Of a DNA stretch of 64,000 nucleotides, positions 18,491 through 26,848 are shown one piece after another (the stretch's first letter is position 1; each line of letters begins with the position of its first letter). This stretch comes from Actinoplanes sp. NBC_00393 (GTDB taxonomy: Bacteria > Actinomycetota > Actinomycetes > Mycobacteriales > Micromonosporaceae): contig NZ_CP107942.1 of NCBI RefSeq assembly GCF_036053395.1, positions 4,492,501-4,556,500 of the forward strand. Reading direction: 5' to 3'. The translations under genes and the position numbers were made by a program. The notes below the pieces were generated by a model. It did not search any database, had not been told where the DNA came from, and was given only the letters and a program-made list of their open reading frames with translations.

Positions 18491-19625
18491 GGAGACCGGC
18501 CAGCGCCGCTGCGGTCATCGCGATCAACAGCGCCCAGGGCGCGGCGAACCCACCGGTCACGTCGCGCAGCGCGCCCAGCACCGGCGGCACGATCACGATG
18601 GCGGCCTGGTTGACGGCCATCACCAGGCCCAGCACGAACCCGGTCCGGCCCGGCGGCGCCGCCTCGGTGACTTGGGCGATCCACGGGCCGATCCAGCCGA
18701 TGCCGAAGAAGCCGAGCCAGACGAAGACCAGCGACGCCGTCACCGGGATCCGGCCGGCAGGGGTGACGAGCAGCGCGAGCCCGGCGACGATCGCCAGCAT
18801 GCTGACCGTGACGACGCTTTGCCGGGACCGGGTGCGGTCGCTGCACGCGGCCAGCACGATCCGGCCGGTCATACCCGCGATCTGCACTCCGACCAGCACC
18901 GACGCTGCCGCACCGGCCGTCATTCCCGCCACCTCGTGCAGGTGCAGGACCGTCAGCAGCCCGATGCCGCAGTGCACCGAGACCAGGCTGATCCCGCACA
19001 GCGTCGCCCGGATCAGCGCCGGGCTGCGCACCACCCCTCTGTTCTGCGGCGCGGCGGTCAGCGGCGCCGGCGGCCGGCGATGGAACAGCAGGAAAGCGGC
19101 CGCGCCGAGCAACGCGATCACCCCACCGAACGCGCACGCCGCCCGCCACCCGTGGGCGACTGCCAGCGGCGGCAGCACCGCCGAGGCGAGCGCAGCTCCG
19201 AACGGCAGCCCCGCCTGCCGGATCCCCATCGCGGTGCCGCGCCGCGACGCATCGAACCAGGACGCCACCGACTTGCTGCCGCCCGGTTGCACCGTGCTGT
19301 ACCCCGCGCCCACCACGAACAGCACCGCCAGCAACGCCGCGTATCCGGGTGCCCACGCCCCGGCGAGCAGCGCGGCGCCGACCACGGCTGCGCCGGCCCC
19401 GACCACCCAGCGCTCGTCGAACCGGTCCAGCAACGCCCCGGCGACCAGCAGGCCGAGCAGCGGCGCCAGCTGGGCAGCCGACATCAGCAGCCCCAGCTGG
19501 GCCGCGCTCAACCCGAGGTCAAATTGCAGCTGTACGCCGAGAGCGCCGATCCCCTGCACGAAGAACCCGGACGCGGCCTGGGTGAACGTGGCCACGGCGA
19601 GGACCACCCAGCGATAGCTGTTCAT
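18390..19625 (-). CDS. MFS transporter, C-terminal tail aberrant
   Basis: A 411-residue, 12-helix major facilitator protein. ATG 19625 (MNSYRWVVLAVATFTQAASG) is chosen because it starts at the first helix. LLGLLVAGALLDRFDERWVV is the motif-A loop between helices 2 and 3, and PGGSKSVASWFDASRRGTAM is typical of nitrate/cyanate-type and CynX-like carriers. The last 35 or so residues after LAGLLPGRG are Arg/Pro/Ala-rich nonsense that is antisense to the fragment at 18290, so the natural C-terminus seems lost. The protein may still work, because all 12 helices precede this point. It diverges from the CGNR regulator gene, a usual regulator/transporter arrangement. Confidence 0.8.
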   Translation of the reverse strand: MNSYRWVVLAVATFTQAASGFFVQGIGALGVQLQFDLGLSAAQLGLLMSAAQLAPLLGLLVAGALLDRFDERWVVGAGAAVVGAALLAGAWAPGYAALLAVLFVVGAGYSTVQPGGSKSVASWFDASRRGTAMGIRQAGLPFGAALASAVLPPLAVAHGWRAACAFGGVIALLGAAAFLLFHRRPPAPLTAAPQNRGVVRSPALIRATLCGISLVSVHCGIGLLTVLHLHEVAGMTAGAAASVLVGVQIAGMTGRIVLAACSDRTRSRQSVVTVSMLAIVAGLALLVTPAGRIPVTASLVFVWLGFFGIGWIGPWIAQVTEAAPPGRTGFVLGLVMAVNQAAIVIVPPVLGALRDVTGGFAAPWALLIAMTAAALAGLLPGRGVPPSGSDRRRGAAAGAGRTHSPARTPTG

Positions 19626-19650
19626 GATCCCAGCCTGCTGTAATGGTCTT

Positions 19651-20163
19651 ATGCACCTCAACCCTTACGGCGCCGACGCGGTGAACCTGGCCGCCGACCT
19701 GGCGAACCACCGCCCGGCCGTCCCCGCCGAACTCGCCGACCGGTGCCGCGCCGCCGGCCTGGTACTGGAATCCGCCGCCACGGCCGACGACCTGCGGCAT
19801 CTGCTGGCCACCCTGGACGCCTGGGAGGCGGTCGTCGACGCCGCCGACGACCACGACCGCGCCGCCCGGCTCAACCGGATGCTCGCCGCCGCGACCGCCT
19901 ACCCCCGGCTCACCGACCACGCCGGCGACTGGCATCTGCACTACCGCGACGCCGGCCAGCCACTCGGCGCGATCCTGACCGCGCTGATCACCGTCGGCAC
20001 CGCCCTGCACCTGGCCGGCCGCGGCATCCACCGCCTCCGGCGCTGCGCGGTCCCCGAGTGCACCGACATCTTCGCCGACACCTCACGCACCGGCCGCCAG
20101 CGATACTGCACCCCGCGCTGCGCCAACCGCGACGCGGTCCGCCGCCACCGATCCCGGACCTAG
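19651..20163 (+). CDS. CGNR zinc-finger regulator with ABATE domain
   Basis: A 170-residue protein. Residues 1-120 form the stress-responsive ABATE domain found in this family (NLAADLANHRPAVPAELADR). Residues about 130-168 form the CGNR zinc finger: CAVPECTDIFAD, then YCTPRCANRDAVRRHR with four zinc-ligand cysteines; here the signature is CANR. ATG 19651 lies only 25 bp from the divergent MFS start. TAATGG at 19641-19646 would be a -10 box giving a leaderless transcript. The family is thought to regulate transcription; it probably controls the adjacent transporter. Confidence 0.85.
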   Translation: MHLNPYGADAVNLAADLANHRPAVPAELADRCRAAGLVLESAATADDLRHLLATLDAWEAVVDAADDHDRAARLNRMLAAATAYPRLTDHAGDWHLHYRDAGQPLGAILTALITVGTALHLAGRGIHRLRRCAVPECTDIFADTSRTGRQRYCTPRCANRDAVRRHRSRT

Positions 20164-20549
20164 TCGATCTGCACGATCTGGATCAGGTTGCCGCAGGTGT
20201 CGTCGAAGACGGCCATCGTCACGTTGCCCATCTGCAGCGGTTCCTGGGTGAACCGCACACCGAGCCCCTTGAGGCGTTCGAACTCCGCCTGGACATCAGT
20301 GACCGAGAACGACGTCAACGGAATGCCGTCGTTGACCAGCGCTTCCTTCCACGGCTTGGCCGCCGGGTGCCCCGACGGCTCGAGTAGCACCTCACAGCCT
20401 TCCGGGTCCTCGGGCGAGACGACCGTGAGCCACCGGGCATCCTCCCCGAGCGGAATGTCGTTCTTCTTCACGAAGCCCAGAACGTCGGTGTAGAACCGCA
20501 GCGCCTCCTCCTGGTCGTTGACGAGGACGCTGGTGACGTAGACGCGCAT
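20160..20549 (-). CDS. VOC (glyoxalase/bleomycin-resistance) family protein
   Basis: A 129-residue vicinal-oxygen-chelate protein. ATG 20549 has AAGGAG just upstream and overlaps the ArsR stop (TGATG). Two beta-alpha-beta-beta-beta modules are seen: RVYVTSVLVNDQEEALRFYT and PLTSFSVTDVQAEFERLKGLG, ending in VFDDTCGNLIQIVQID. These VOC proteins paired with ArsR regulators are widespread and mostly uncharacterised; glyoxalase-type or metabolite-binding roles are possible. The stop overlaps the convergent CGNR gene's stop by 4 bp. Confidence 0.88.
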   Translation of the reverse strand: MRVYVTSVLVNDQEEALRFYTDVLGFVKKNDIPLGEDARWLTVVSPEDPEGCEVLLEPSGHPAAKPWKEALVNDGIPLTSFSVTDVQAEFERLKGLGVRFTQEPLQMGNVTMAVFDDTCGNLIQIVQID

Positions 20550-20848
20550 CAGTTCTCCTTGGTTTCGCGGGGTCGCCACCGATCGGTGAGACGCTCCAGC
20601 GGTGTGGTGTCGAGGTCGTGGAACTTGTAGCGGCCCTCCCGGCGCGCCGTGATCAGACCGGCCGCGATCAGCACCTCCAGATGCTGGGAGATGGCCTGCC
20701 GGGACAAACTCAGCTGGTACTTCATCGCCAGGCGCGAACAGATCTCGAACAGCGTCTGGCCGTTGCGCTCAGCAAGCCCATCGAGGATCCTGCGCCGGGT
20801 CGGATCGGCCAGCGCCTTGAAGAGCTCCTGCTCGGCGGCATCGTCCAC
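20549..20848 (-). CDS. ArsR-family winged-helix repressor
   Basis: A 99-residue regulator. GTG 20848 is preferred because conserved ArsR sequence starts there (DDAAEQELFKALADPTRRRILD). The helix-turn-helix is LSLSRQAISQHLEVLIAAGL, followed by the wing ITARREGRYKFHDLD. No metal-binding cysteine pair is evident in the recognition helix, so it is probably not an arsenic sensor but one of the short ArsR proteins paired with VOC or SRPBCC genes. A dyad operator lies directly upstream, consistent with autoregulation of the two-gene operon. Confidence 0.88.
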   Translation of the reverse strand: MDDAAEQELFKALADPTRRRILDGLAERNGQTLFEICSRLAMKYQLSLSRQAISQHLEVLIAAGLITARREGRYKFHDLDTTPLERLTDRWRPRETKEN

Positions 20849-20856
20849 ACCCTGAT

Positions 20857-20882
20857 GATAGGCAAGCAGCCACTTGCATATC
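20857..20882 (-). promoter_or_regulatory. Imperfect 26-bp dyad, likely ArsR operator
   Basis: Half-sites GATAGGCAAGCAG and (reverse strand) GATATGCAAGTGG match at 10 of 13 positions. The dyad begins 9 bp upstream of the arsR GTG, covering the expected -10/+1 region. Position and symmetry suggest autorepression by the ArsR protein. Confidence 0.6.
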
Positions 20883-20926
20883 AAGCGCCGGCCGGGGCGC
20901 ATCCGGAGCGAAGGCGCGCAAGGGCG

Positions 20927-21170
20927 CACGTGCGCAAGCTCAAGGAGAAATCCGACCTCGATCTGACAGTGGACGGTCGGGAGCTGGCGGCGCAGGCGAT
21001 CAGAGCCGGCCTGGTCGACCGAGTATCAGCTGGTCATCGGCCCGGCGATCGTCGGTGGCGGGCAGCAATTCTTCCCCGATGACGTCCCCGCGGACCTGGA
21101 GTTGCTGGAGGACCGCAGGTTCACGAACGGCGTGATTTTCCTCCGCTATCGAGTAATCGGAAACGACTAG
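20927..21170 (+). pseudogene. Remnant of a RibD C-terminal-type dihydrofolate reductase family gene
   Basis: The first frame reads HVRKLKEKSDLDLTVDGREL, then AAQAIRAGLVD. After one extra C near 21021 the next frame continues EYQLVIGPAIVGGGQQFFPD and ends RRFTNGVIFLRYRVIGND with a stop at 21170. Together these are the last 80 or so residues of a RibD_C/DHFR-like reductase. The N-terminal half, with the Rossmann-like NADPH site, is missing, and one frameshift divides what remains. Both defects argue for a decayed gene. It lies between the arsR promoter and a methyltransferase gene. Confidence 0.75.
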
Positions 21171-21211
21171 CGCGTACTGTCGAGATTTGCCCGTTGATCG
21201 GAGCACTTCTC

Positions 21212-21913
21212 TTGACCCGTACCTCGCTTGCGCCGTTCGTCGCTTCCCGCGCCGACGCCTATGACGGATTGCGCCTCGTCCGTCTCCCGTTCCTGCCCGA
21301 GATCCGCCTGCACCTCGCGGACGACGCGATCGTCCTGGGTGCCCGGCTGGAGGCGCAGATCGGGCCGGGGCTCAACCCGTTCTGGACGAATGCGTGGGCC
21401 GGCGGCCAGGCGCTCGCCCGGTACGTCCTGGATCACCCGGGGCTGGTGGCGGGCCGGCGGGTGCTCGACGTGGCCTGCGGGGGCGGGGTGGCCGCGATCG
21501 CCGCCGCCAAGGCCGGCGCAGCCGTGTCGATCGCGAACGACATCGATCCGCTCGCGTTGACCGCCGCCGCGATGAACGCGGCCGCCAACGACGTGGTGGT
21601 GGACACCGTCGAGGGCGACCTGCTCTCCGGGGACGGCGGCGACGCCGACGTCATCCTTGTGGGTGATGGCCTCTACGACCCGGCCCTGGCCGACCGGGTG
21701 GTGGGTTTCCTGCGCCGGGCGGCCGCCCGGCACGCGCACATCCTGGTCGGCGACCCGGGCCGCGGCCACCTGCCCGACCGGTGGCTGACCGTGCTGACCC
21801 GCTACCGGGTGCAGGGTCTGGGCGCGGCCGAGGACTCGGAGCTCACCGAGGTGTCCGTGCTCGGCACGACGCCGACGCCCGGCCGTGCTACGGTTCCGGC
21901 ATTGCAGTTTTGA
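21212..21913 (+). CDS. Class I SAM-dependent methyltransferase (PrmA/METTL20-like)
   Basis: A 233-residue enzyme if started at TTG 21212 (GGAG at 21200-21203); TTG 21194 is an alternative. The SAM site [19 protein letters not shown] is motif I, followed by [19 protein letters not shown] and [21 protein letters not shown] run [20 protein letters not shown] precedes the fold, as in ETF-beta lysine methyltransferase and ribosomal L11 methyltransferase relatives, so a protein-lysine target is plausible. A hairpin with a T tract follows the stop. Confidence 0.82.
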   Translation: MTRTSLAPFVASRADAYDGLRLVRLPFLPEIRLHLADDAIVLGARLEAQIGPGLNPFWTNAWAGGQALARYVLDHPGLVAGRRVLDVACGGGVAAIAAAKAGAAVSIANDIDPLALTAAAMNAAANDVVVDTVEGDLLSGDGGDADVILVGDGLYDPALADRVVGFLRRAAARHAHILVGDPGRGHLPDRWLTVLTRYRVQGLGAAEDSELTEVSVLGTTPTPGRATVPALQF

Positions 21914-21931
21914 TTTCCGTAGACGTTCTGA

Positions 21932-21967
21932 ACGCCTGATGGGCATCACAGCCCACCGGGCGTTTTT
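21932..21967 (+). terminator. Hairpin plus T tract between methyltransferase and cspA
   Basis: ACGCC (21932-21936) pairs with GGCGT (21959-21963) and GGGC with GCCC inside, followed by TTTTT ending at 21967. This is one of the few classical T-tract terminators in the window. It could instead be part of the cspA leader if transcription starts upstream. Confidence 0.65.
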
Positions 21968-22031
21968 GCTTTCGTCGGTGAATCAATGCGGCGATGCGAG
22001 GTTTCCTCACGAAGAAGCAGGGAGAAAGATC

Positions 22032-22235
22032 ATGGCAACCGGTACCGTCAAGTGGTTCAACGGCGAAAAGGGCTTCGGATTCATCACCCAGGATGACGGC
22101 GGACCCGACGTGTTCGCCCACTTCTCGGCCATCGCCTCCTCCGGTTACCGCAGCCTCGACGAGAACCAGCGCGTCGAGTTCGAGGTCGCGCAGGGCGCCA
22201 AGGGTCTGCAGGCCCAGAACATCCGTCCCCTCTGA
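22032..22235 (+). CDS. cspA: Cold-shock domain protein
   Basis: A 67-residue single cold-shock domain. [15 protein letters not shown] carries RNP1 and DVFAHFSAI carries RNP2; the C-terminus ends [20 protein letters not shown], the usual actinobacterial end. It binds single-stranded RNA and DNA and prevents structure from blocking translation. AGGGAGAAAG precedes ATG 22032. The gene follows a terminator and so has its own promoter; a leader of roughly 60-100 nt is likely, typical of csp genes. It converges on the membrane-protein gene with a 6-bp gap. Confidence 0.95.
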   Translation: MATGTVKWFNGEKGFGFITQDDGGPDVFAHFSAIASSGYRSLDENQRVEFEVAQGAKGLQAQNIRPL

Positions 22236-22246
22236 GTTTTCTCAGA
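22231..22246. terminator. Small hairpin over the stops of cspA and the convergent gene
   Basis: TCTGAG, loop TTTT, CTCAGA: a perfect 6-bp stem covering both stop codons. It could act as a weak bidirectional terminator; the stem is short. Confidence 0.3.
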
Positions 22247-23561
22247 AGGTCTCTTTCAGCCAGCCGCGCCAGCGCGCGATCGGGCCGCGCCCCTGCGGGG
22301 CGGGCAGGCCCGTCAGGATCTCGTCGTTGGTCGGTGGGCGCGCTGCCAGGACAGCATCGCGCAGCAGTGCGCGATCGACATTGGCTCCGCCGGTGACCTG
22401 TACGGTCGTCGCGCCCCGAGTGATCAGGTAACCGGACTGGTCCTCGGGGGCCCGCGAGAGTACCGGGCTCCGGTAGACCAGGCCGCCCGGCTCGGTCGCA
22501 CAGGACCGGCCGCGGCAGAACTGGTCGACCGGCTGCCCGGTCCCCAGCATGATCAGCACGGCCGCCGGTCCTCCGCCGCCGGCGAGCGACTCGAAGTGCA
22601 CCCCTTCGGACAGGATGGGGTCCGGCCGGAAGCCCGGGATGTCGGCCATGAACAGGCCTTTCTCCCCGGTGCGGCCCAGTCGTTTCAGATCGGCCGCGGT
22701 GGCCGGCCGAGCGGTCCGGGCGCCTTCTCTCAGCACCTGCCGGTCCACCGCGAGCGGGCCGGAGACCTCCACGGTGACGGCGCCACGGCGCACCTCGTAC
22801 CCATGGATCTGCTCAGCGTGCCGGTAGACGTAGCCGTCCGCCTCGGTGGTGCACGATGTGTACTCCAGCCGTCCGCCGAACTGCCCGGGCTGCGGTTCCG
22901 CGCACGGCTTCCGCGGGTACGCGGCGACGTCCGCGTACCGGTAGGCGGGGATGTCAGCCGAGTTCGCCGGCATGAACGCGCGGGAGCCGAGCCGCTCCCC
23001 GTACTCGTCGCCGTTCGGCACGTACCCCGGAATCTCCATCACGTACAGCGACGCACGGTCCTTGCCGGCGGCGGCCAGCCGGGCCGCCACCTCGTCCGGG
23101 CCGGAGAACCGCAACCCCACCGCCGCGGCGCCCACCAGCAGCAGCGACACCAGCCCGGCAGCCAGCCGCGGCCTGCGGCCCCGCAACAACAGGGCAGCGA
23201 CCAGGGCGTACGGCAGACCGGCGAGAACCAGGTGGCCCCCGGTGGGACGGGTGACGGCGGCCAGGATCGCCCAGCAGGCGGCCAGTGCCACGCTGCCGAG
23301 ACCGCAGACCAGCACCGCCCACCACCAGCGGCCGCCCGGCGTCCGGCCCAGCGGTGTCACCGCCGCGGTCGCCCCCGCGACCACCCGGAACACCAGAACC
23401 GCCATCACCGGAATGACCAGCAGGAACGGCGCACCGGCCCCACGGCCGACCGCCACGCCGATCACTGCGCCGGCGGAGAACACGACCAGAATGGTCGCCG
23501 CGATCGACACCGCCACCAGCTGCACGACGATGAGGTTCGGCGACTCCCCGGGATCGTTCAT
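22242..23561 (-). CDS. Membrane protein with duplicated extracytoplasmic domain, unknown function
   Basis: A 439-residue protein. Four or five hydrophobic segments occupy residues about 10-155 (LIVVQLVAVSIAATILVVFS, FLLVIPVMAVLVFRVVAG, AVLVCGLGSVALAACWAI, LVSLLLVGAAAVGL). The remaining 280 residues hold two copies of one domain. Copy 1 runs from YVMEIPGYVP to GYEVRRGAVTVEVSG and VDRQVLREGARTARPATAAD. Copy 2 runs from FMADIPGFRP to GYLITRGATTVQVTG and VDRALLRDAVLAARPPTNDE. Each copy has a Cys pair (PC..SC, FC..SC) that may form a disulfide. No known family is recognised. The duplicated domain probably faces outside the membrane. Confidence 0.7.
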   Translation of the reverse strand: MNDPGESPNLIVVQLVAVSIAATILVVFSAGAVIGVAVGRGAGAPFLLVIPVMAVLVFRVVAGATAAVTPLGRTPGGRWWWAVLVCGLGSVALAACWAILAAVTRPTGGHLVLAGLPYALVAALLLRGRRPRLAAGLVSLLLVGAAAVGLRFSGPDEVAARLAAAGKDRASLYVMEIPGYVPNGDEYGERLGSRAFMPANSADIPAYRYADVAAYPRKPCAEPQPGQFGGRLEYTSCTTEADGYVYRHAEQIHGYEVRRGAVTVEVSGPLAVDRQVLREGARTARPATAADLKRLGRTGEKGLFMADIPGFRPDPILSEGVHFESLAGGGGPAAVLIMLGTGQPVDQFCRGRSCATEPGGLVYRSPVLSRAPEDQSGYLITRGATTVQVTGGANVDRALLRDAVLAARPPTNDEILTGLPAPQGRGPIARWRGWLKETF

Positions 23562-23638
23562 GCCGGGCAGTCTGCCGGTGCCGGTGTTATGCCCAGGTCA
23601 CATCGGACCGGCGAAACGGCGACAGTACTGTGCCTGCC

Positions 23639-24052
23639 ATGGGCATCGTGGGTGTGATCGGGCAGGTCCTTCTCGGGGCGGCGCTGGCGTTCGCCGGCAC
23701 CGGCCATCTCACCTTCGCCCGCGAGGAGTTCCAGGCGCAGGTGCCGTCCTGGGTGCCGCTGGACGCCGACTTCGTGGTGCTGGCCTCCGGCGTGGTGGAG
23801 ATCTGCCTCGGCCTGGCCCTGCTCACGGTGTGGAAGCAGCCGGCCCGCGGCATCGTCGGGGCGGTCGTGGCCGCGTTCTTCGTCGCGGTCTTCCCCGGCA
23901 ACATCGCCCAGTTCGCCGAGCACAAGGACGGCTTCGGCCTGGACACCGACACGAAACGAGCGGTCCGTCTGCTCTTCCAGCCGCTGCTGGTGGTGTGGGC
24001 GCTGGCCACCACCGACGCGATCCGGGCGCTGCGCTCGCTGCGGAAAACCTGA
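23639..24052 (+). CDS. DoxX family membrane protein
   Basis: A 137-residue four-helix membrane protein. IGQVLLGAALAFAGTGHLTF is helix 1 with the family's conserved Gly/His region; PLDADFVVLASGVVEICLGLAL and the final LLFQPLLVVWALATTDAIRAL follow. ATG 23639 is chosen: TACTGT at 23626-23631 could be a -10 for a nearly leaderless message. GTG 23630 is also possible. DoxX-like proteins are linked to oxidative-stress or thiol redox balance in mycobacteria; no function can be given here. Confidence 0.8.
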   Translation: MGIVGVIGQVLLGAALAFAGTGHLTFAREEFQAQVPSWVPLDADFVVLASGVVEICLGLALLTVWKQPARGIVGAVVAAFFVAVFPGNIAQFAEHKDGFGLDTDTKRAVRLLFQPLLVVWALATTDAIRALRSLRKT

Positions 24053-24055
24053 GGC

Positions 24056-26800
24056 TCAGCGCCACTGGCCGAAACGCCAGGGGCGGCCGGAGGTGAAGCT
24101 CGCCTCGACGACGGCGACGGCCTGGAGGACCCGGGCGTCGGGCAACTCGGGCAGGGCGGCCGCGGTCAGGCGGGCCAGCAGCGCGTCCAGGCTGGTGGCG
24201 TCGAACAGGGCGCCCGGGATCAGGGTGCCGATCTGCCCCGCCATCTCCGGGTCCGGGGCAGCGCTCCAGCGGGCGGCCACATGGTTGCGGTACGCGGCCC
24301 GCGCGTCCCGATCACGCAGATGGGCCAGCCGGGTGGCCACCTCGCCGGGATCCGGCAGCGGTTCGGCCCGCCACTGCGCGTGCTGCCGGACCAGGTCGGC
24401 GCGCTCCCGGGCGAACTGAGGGTCGTAGACGCGGTCGGCGAGACGGGCGGCCAGATCAGGCAGGCCGTCGGCGAGGTCGGGCCGGCCGATCTCGTCGCAG
24501 CGGTCGATCAGTGAAAGGGTGAGCGTCACCCCGTACCCCGCATAGGTGATCTCCATCTGCGTGCCGGTGGCGAGCATCGACGCCGCGTTGCTGGTGTCGC
24601 CGTGGTGGAAGGCGGCCGCCGCCTGCGCGCTCAGCGCGCGTGCCCGGGTGCCCCAGACGTCGGCGTGCGCGAGGCCCTGCTCGAGGTACTCGTTCAGCTC
24701 GGGCGCGGGGAGGCCACGGCGCAGGCAGGTGGCCAGCAGGATCGCGGGCAGGTCGAAGGTGAAGGTGACGCCCTCGTCGTCGAGGCCCGCGCGCAGGATC
24801 TGCCGCAGCCGCAGGCCGGCCCACTCACGGTCCGGGGAGGCCAGCGCGGCGATGCCGAGCGCTTCCAGGGCGGTGTCGCGGTAGCGCGGGTACGGGTTGC
24901 GCCGCACCACCTGCAACGCCCGTTCGAGCAGGCCCCGGCCGTCGCCTGCGGCAACCATCCGGCGCAGGCCACTCTGCATGTCGAGAACCACATCCGCCGA
25001 GGTCTCCGGGTCCATCAACGGGTCGGTCGACGGACTCAGTCCGGCGTCGGTGCCCGTTGCCTCCAGCCGCCGGACCGCCCCCTCCACGTCGAACGCCTGC
25101 GCGACGGGTTCGGCCGCCGGCAACGACCCGGTCGGCGACTCCGCCGCGGCGCGCAGCGCGTCGGCCAGTTCGGAGCGGAGCGCCGCGGGCTGGGCGAGCA
25201 GCTCGGACGACTCCGCGAGCGCGCCCGCCCCGGCCGCCTCCCAGGCCACGTAGAGCTGCAGCACCGTGCTCCAGGAACCGGTGTTCGGCCCGGTGGTGTA
25301 GTGGCTCATCTTCCGGACCGCCTGCGCGAAGTCCTTCGCCTTGACGGCGTCGAACACCGCACGGGACAGGCTCTCCGCACCGGTTTGCGCCCGGAACGCG
25401 GCCGCACACCGCAGCGCCGGGAGCAGATCGCCCCGCGTGGCGGCGTGCTCGACCCCGGCCCGCAGGGTGTCCAGGGTGAGGTGGACGCCGCCGGTACGGT
25501 CGTGCTGCGCCGCCTGGAAACCCGGATCGAGCACCACCCGGTAGAGGTCCGCACTACGGGCACGCAGGTGCCCGGGCAGCTGATGCAGCCCGTACGTGTC
25601 GCACCGCGCCCAGTCCCCGGCCCACTCCCCCGCGATCCGGTCCAGGTAGTACCGGGCGATCCGGTCATGCTGCAGCGCCGGCTCGACGAAGAACTCGTTG
25701 TCGCGCCAGCCGCCGTTGTCCCGGTACCGGTCGGCGGCGAGGAACTCGGTGATCGACCGGTGATAGAGCCGGTAACCCTGCTCGGGCACGTATTCGACCA
25801 GCTGCGAGACGTCCCGCAGCCGCCGGGTGATCTCGCCGCGGGTCCGGTCCAGCCAGCGGGACAGGTTCGCGTCGGGCGCGGCCGGGTTCGCCACGGTCAG
25901 GCAGCCGAACAGCGGCTCGTAGCGGTCCAGCCAGGTGTCGGTGTCGTCCGGCAGCAGGCGGGCCAGGAAGGTGCGGTAGAGCCCGAAAAGGCCCAGGGGC
26001 AGACCGGACAGATCGGTACGCCGACCCGCCGCGATCTCGTCCAGCACCCATCGGGCGTACAGGAAATTGCCGTCTGCCGTCGCCACCAGCCGGCCTGCGT
26101 CGCCCGGCCCGAGCGACCCCGCGGCCAGCCGGCGCGTCACATAGGCGGTGAGGTCCTCCTCGGTGCGGGCCACGAACTGCGGCCGGTGCAGGTCGACGAT
26201 CCGCGTGTCGTCGTCGAACAGGTCGAGGACCCGCGGATCCGGCCGGGTGGTCAGCACGAACCGCACCCCGGGCGGCAGGTCACCGGAGCCGGCCAGCAGC
26301 GAGGCGATCGTGGTGCGGCCGGAAACGGTCAGCGACTCGTCGAGCGCGTCCACCAGGATCAGCCGCTCCGGCCGGCCCAGGCGGTGCAGTGGCGCCCGGA
26401 TCGCCCGCTGGTACGCCTCCTCCGGGTCCTGCTGCCCCAGCAGCAGCTGCTGCACGGCGGTCACGCTGCCCTGGTTCGTCCCGACGCGGATGTCGATGTC
26501 GAACACCGCGGGCGCGTTCGTGGTGATCAGCGCGGCCGCGTACGCCGGGTCGCGGGCCAGCTGCCCGGCCAGGTCCTCGACGAACCGGCCGGGCTGAACC
26601 GTGCCGCGGTGACCGCGGGCCACGCAGAAATAGGCGGCTGACCAGGCGTCGCGCATGCGGGTCGCGTCGCTGATCAGCCACCGGGCGACCGCGGTCTTAC
26701 CCCAGCCGGGCCGGGCGACGAGCACCAGGAAGCGCTCGCCGGAGCCCAGCCAGGAGTCGACCAGGTCGAGCACCCAGGACCTGCCGACGAGCTGCTCCAT
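24056..26800 (-). CDS. STAND/NACHT-like P-loop ATPase with long helical-repeat C-terminus
   Basis: A 914-residue protein. The ATPase starts at once: Walker A LVARPGWGKTAVARWLISD at about residues 27-45, Walker B RLILVDALDE at about 145-154, then RFVLTTRPDPRVLDLFDDDT (sensor region). A helical segment with QGYRLYHRSITEFLAADRYR (about 345-365) corresponds to the end of STAND modules. The last 500 residues are Ala/Leu-rich helical, TPR-like sequence, probably a sensor or scaffold. No N-terminal effector domain exists, unlike complete NLR-type defence proteins. It lies 48 bp downstream of the MBL hydrolase gene on the same strand and may be co-transcribed with the mycothiol operon. Confidence 0.78.
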   Translation of the reverse strand: MEQLVGRSWVLDLVDSWLGSGERFLVLVARPGWGKTAVARWLISDATRMRDAWSAAYFCVARGHRGTVQPGRFVEDLAGQLARDPAYAAALITTNAPAVFDIDIRVGTNQGSVTAVQQLLLGQQDPEEAYQRAIRAPLHRLGRPERLILVDALDESLTVSGRTTIASLLAGSGDLPPGVRFVLTTRPDPRVLDLFDDDTRIVDLHRPQFVARTEEDLTAYVTRRLAAGSLGPGDAGRLVATADGNFLYARWVLDEIAAGRRTDLSGLPLGLFGLYRTFLARLLPDDTDTWLDRYEPLFGCLTVANPAAPDANLSRWLDRTRGEITRRLRDVSQLVEYVPEQGYRLYHRSITEFLAADRYRDNGGWRDNEFFVEPALQHDRIARYYLDRIAGEWAGDWARCDTYGLHQLPGHLRARSADLYRVVLDPGFQAAQHDRTGGVHLTLDTLRAGVEHAATRGDLLPALRCAAAFRAQTGAESLSRAVFDAVKAKDFAQAVRKMSHYTTGPNTGSWSTVLQLYVAWEAAGAGALAESSELLAQPAALRSELADALRAAAESPTGSLPAAEPVAQAFDVEGAVRRLEATGTDAGLSPSTDPLMDPETSADVVLDMQSGLRRMVAAGDGRGLLERALQVVRRNPYPRYRDTALEALGIAALASPDREWAGLRLRQILRAGLDDEGVTFTFDLPAILLATCLRRGLPAPELNEYLEQGLAHADVWGTRARALSAQAAAAFHHGDTSNAASMLATGTQMEITYAGYGVTLTLSLIDRCDEIGRPDLADGLPDLAARLADRVYDPQFARERADLVRQHAQWRAEPLPDPGEVATRLAHLRDRDARAAYRNHVAARWSAAPDPEMAGQIGTLIPGALFDATSLDALLARLTAAALPELPDARVLQAVAVVEASFTSGRPWRFGQWR

Positions 26801-26848
26801 CCCCGCACGCTCGACCCGTGCCGGCGGTCACGTCAAGCAGAACGTCGG

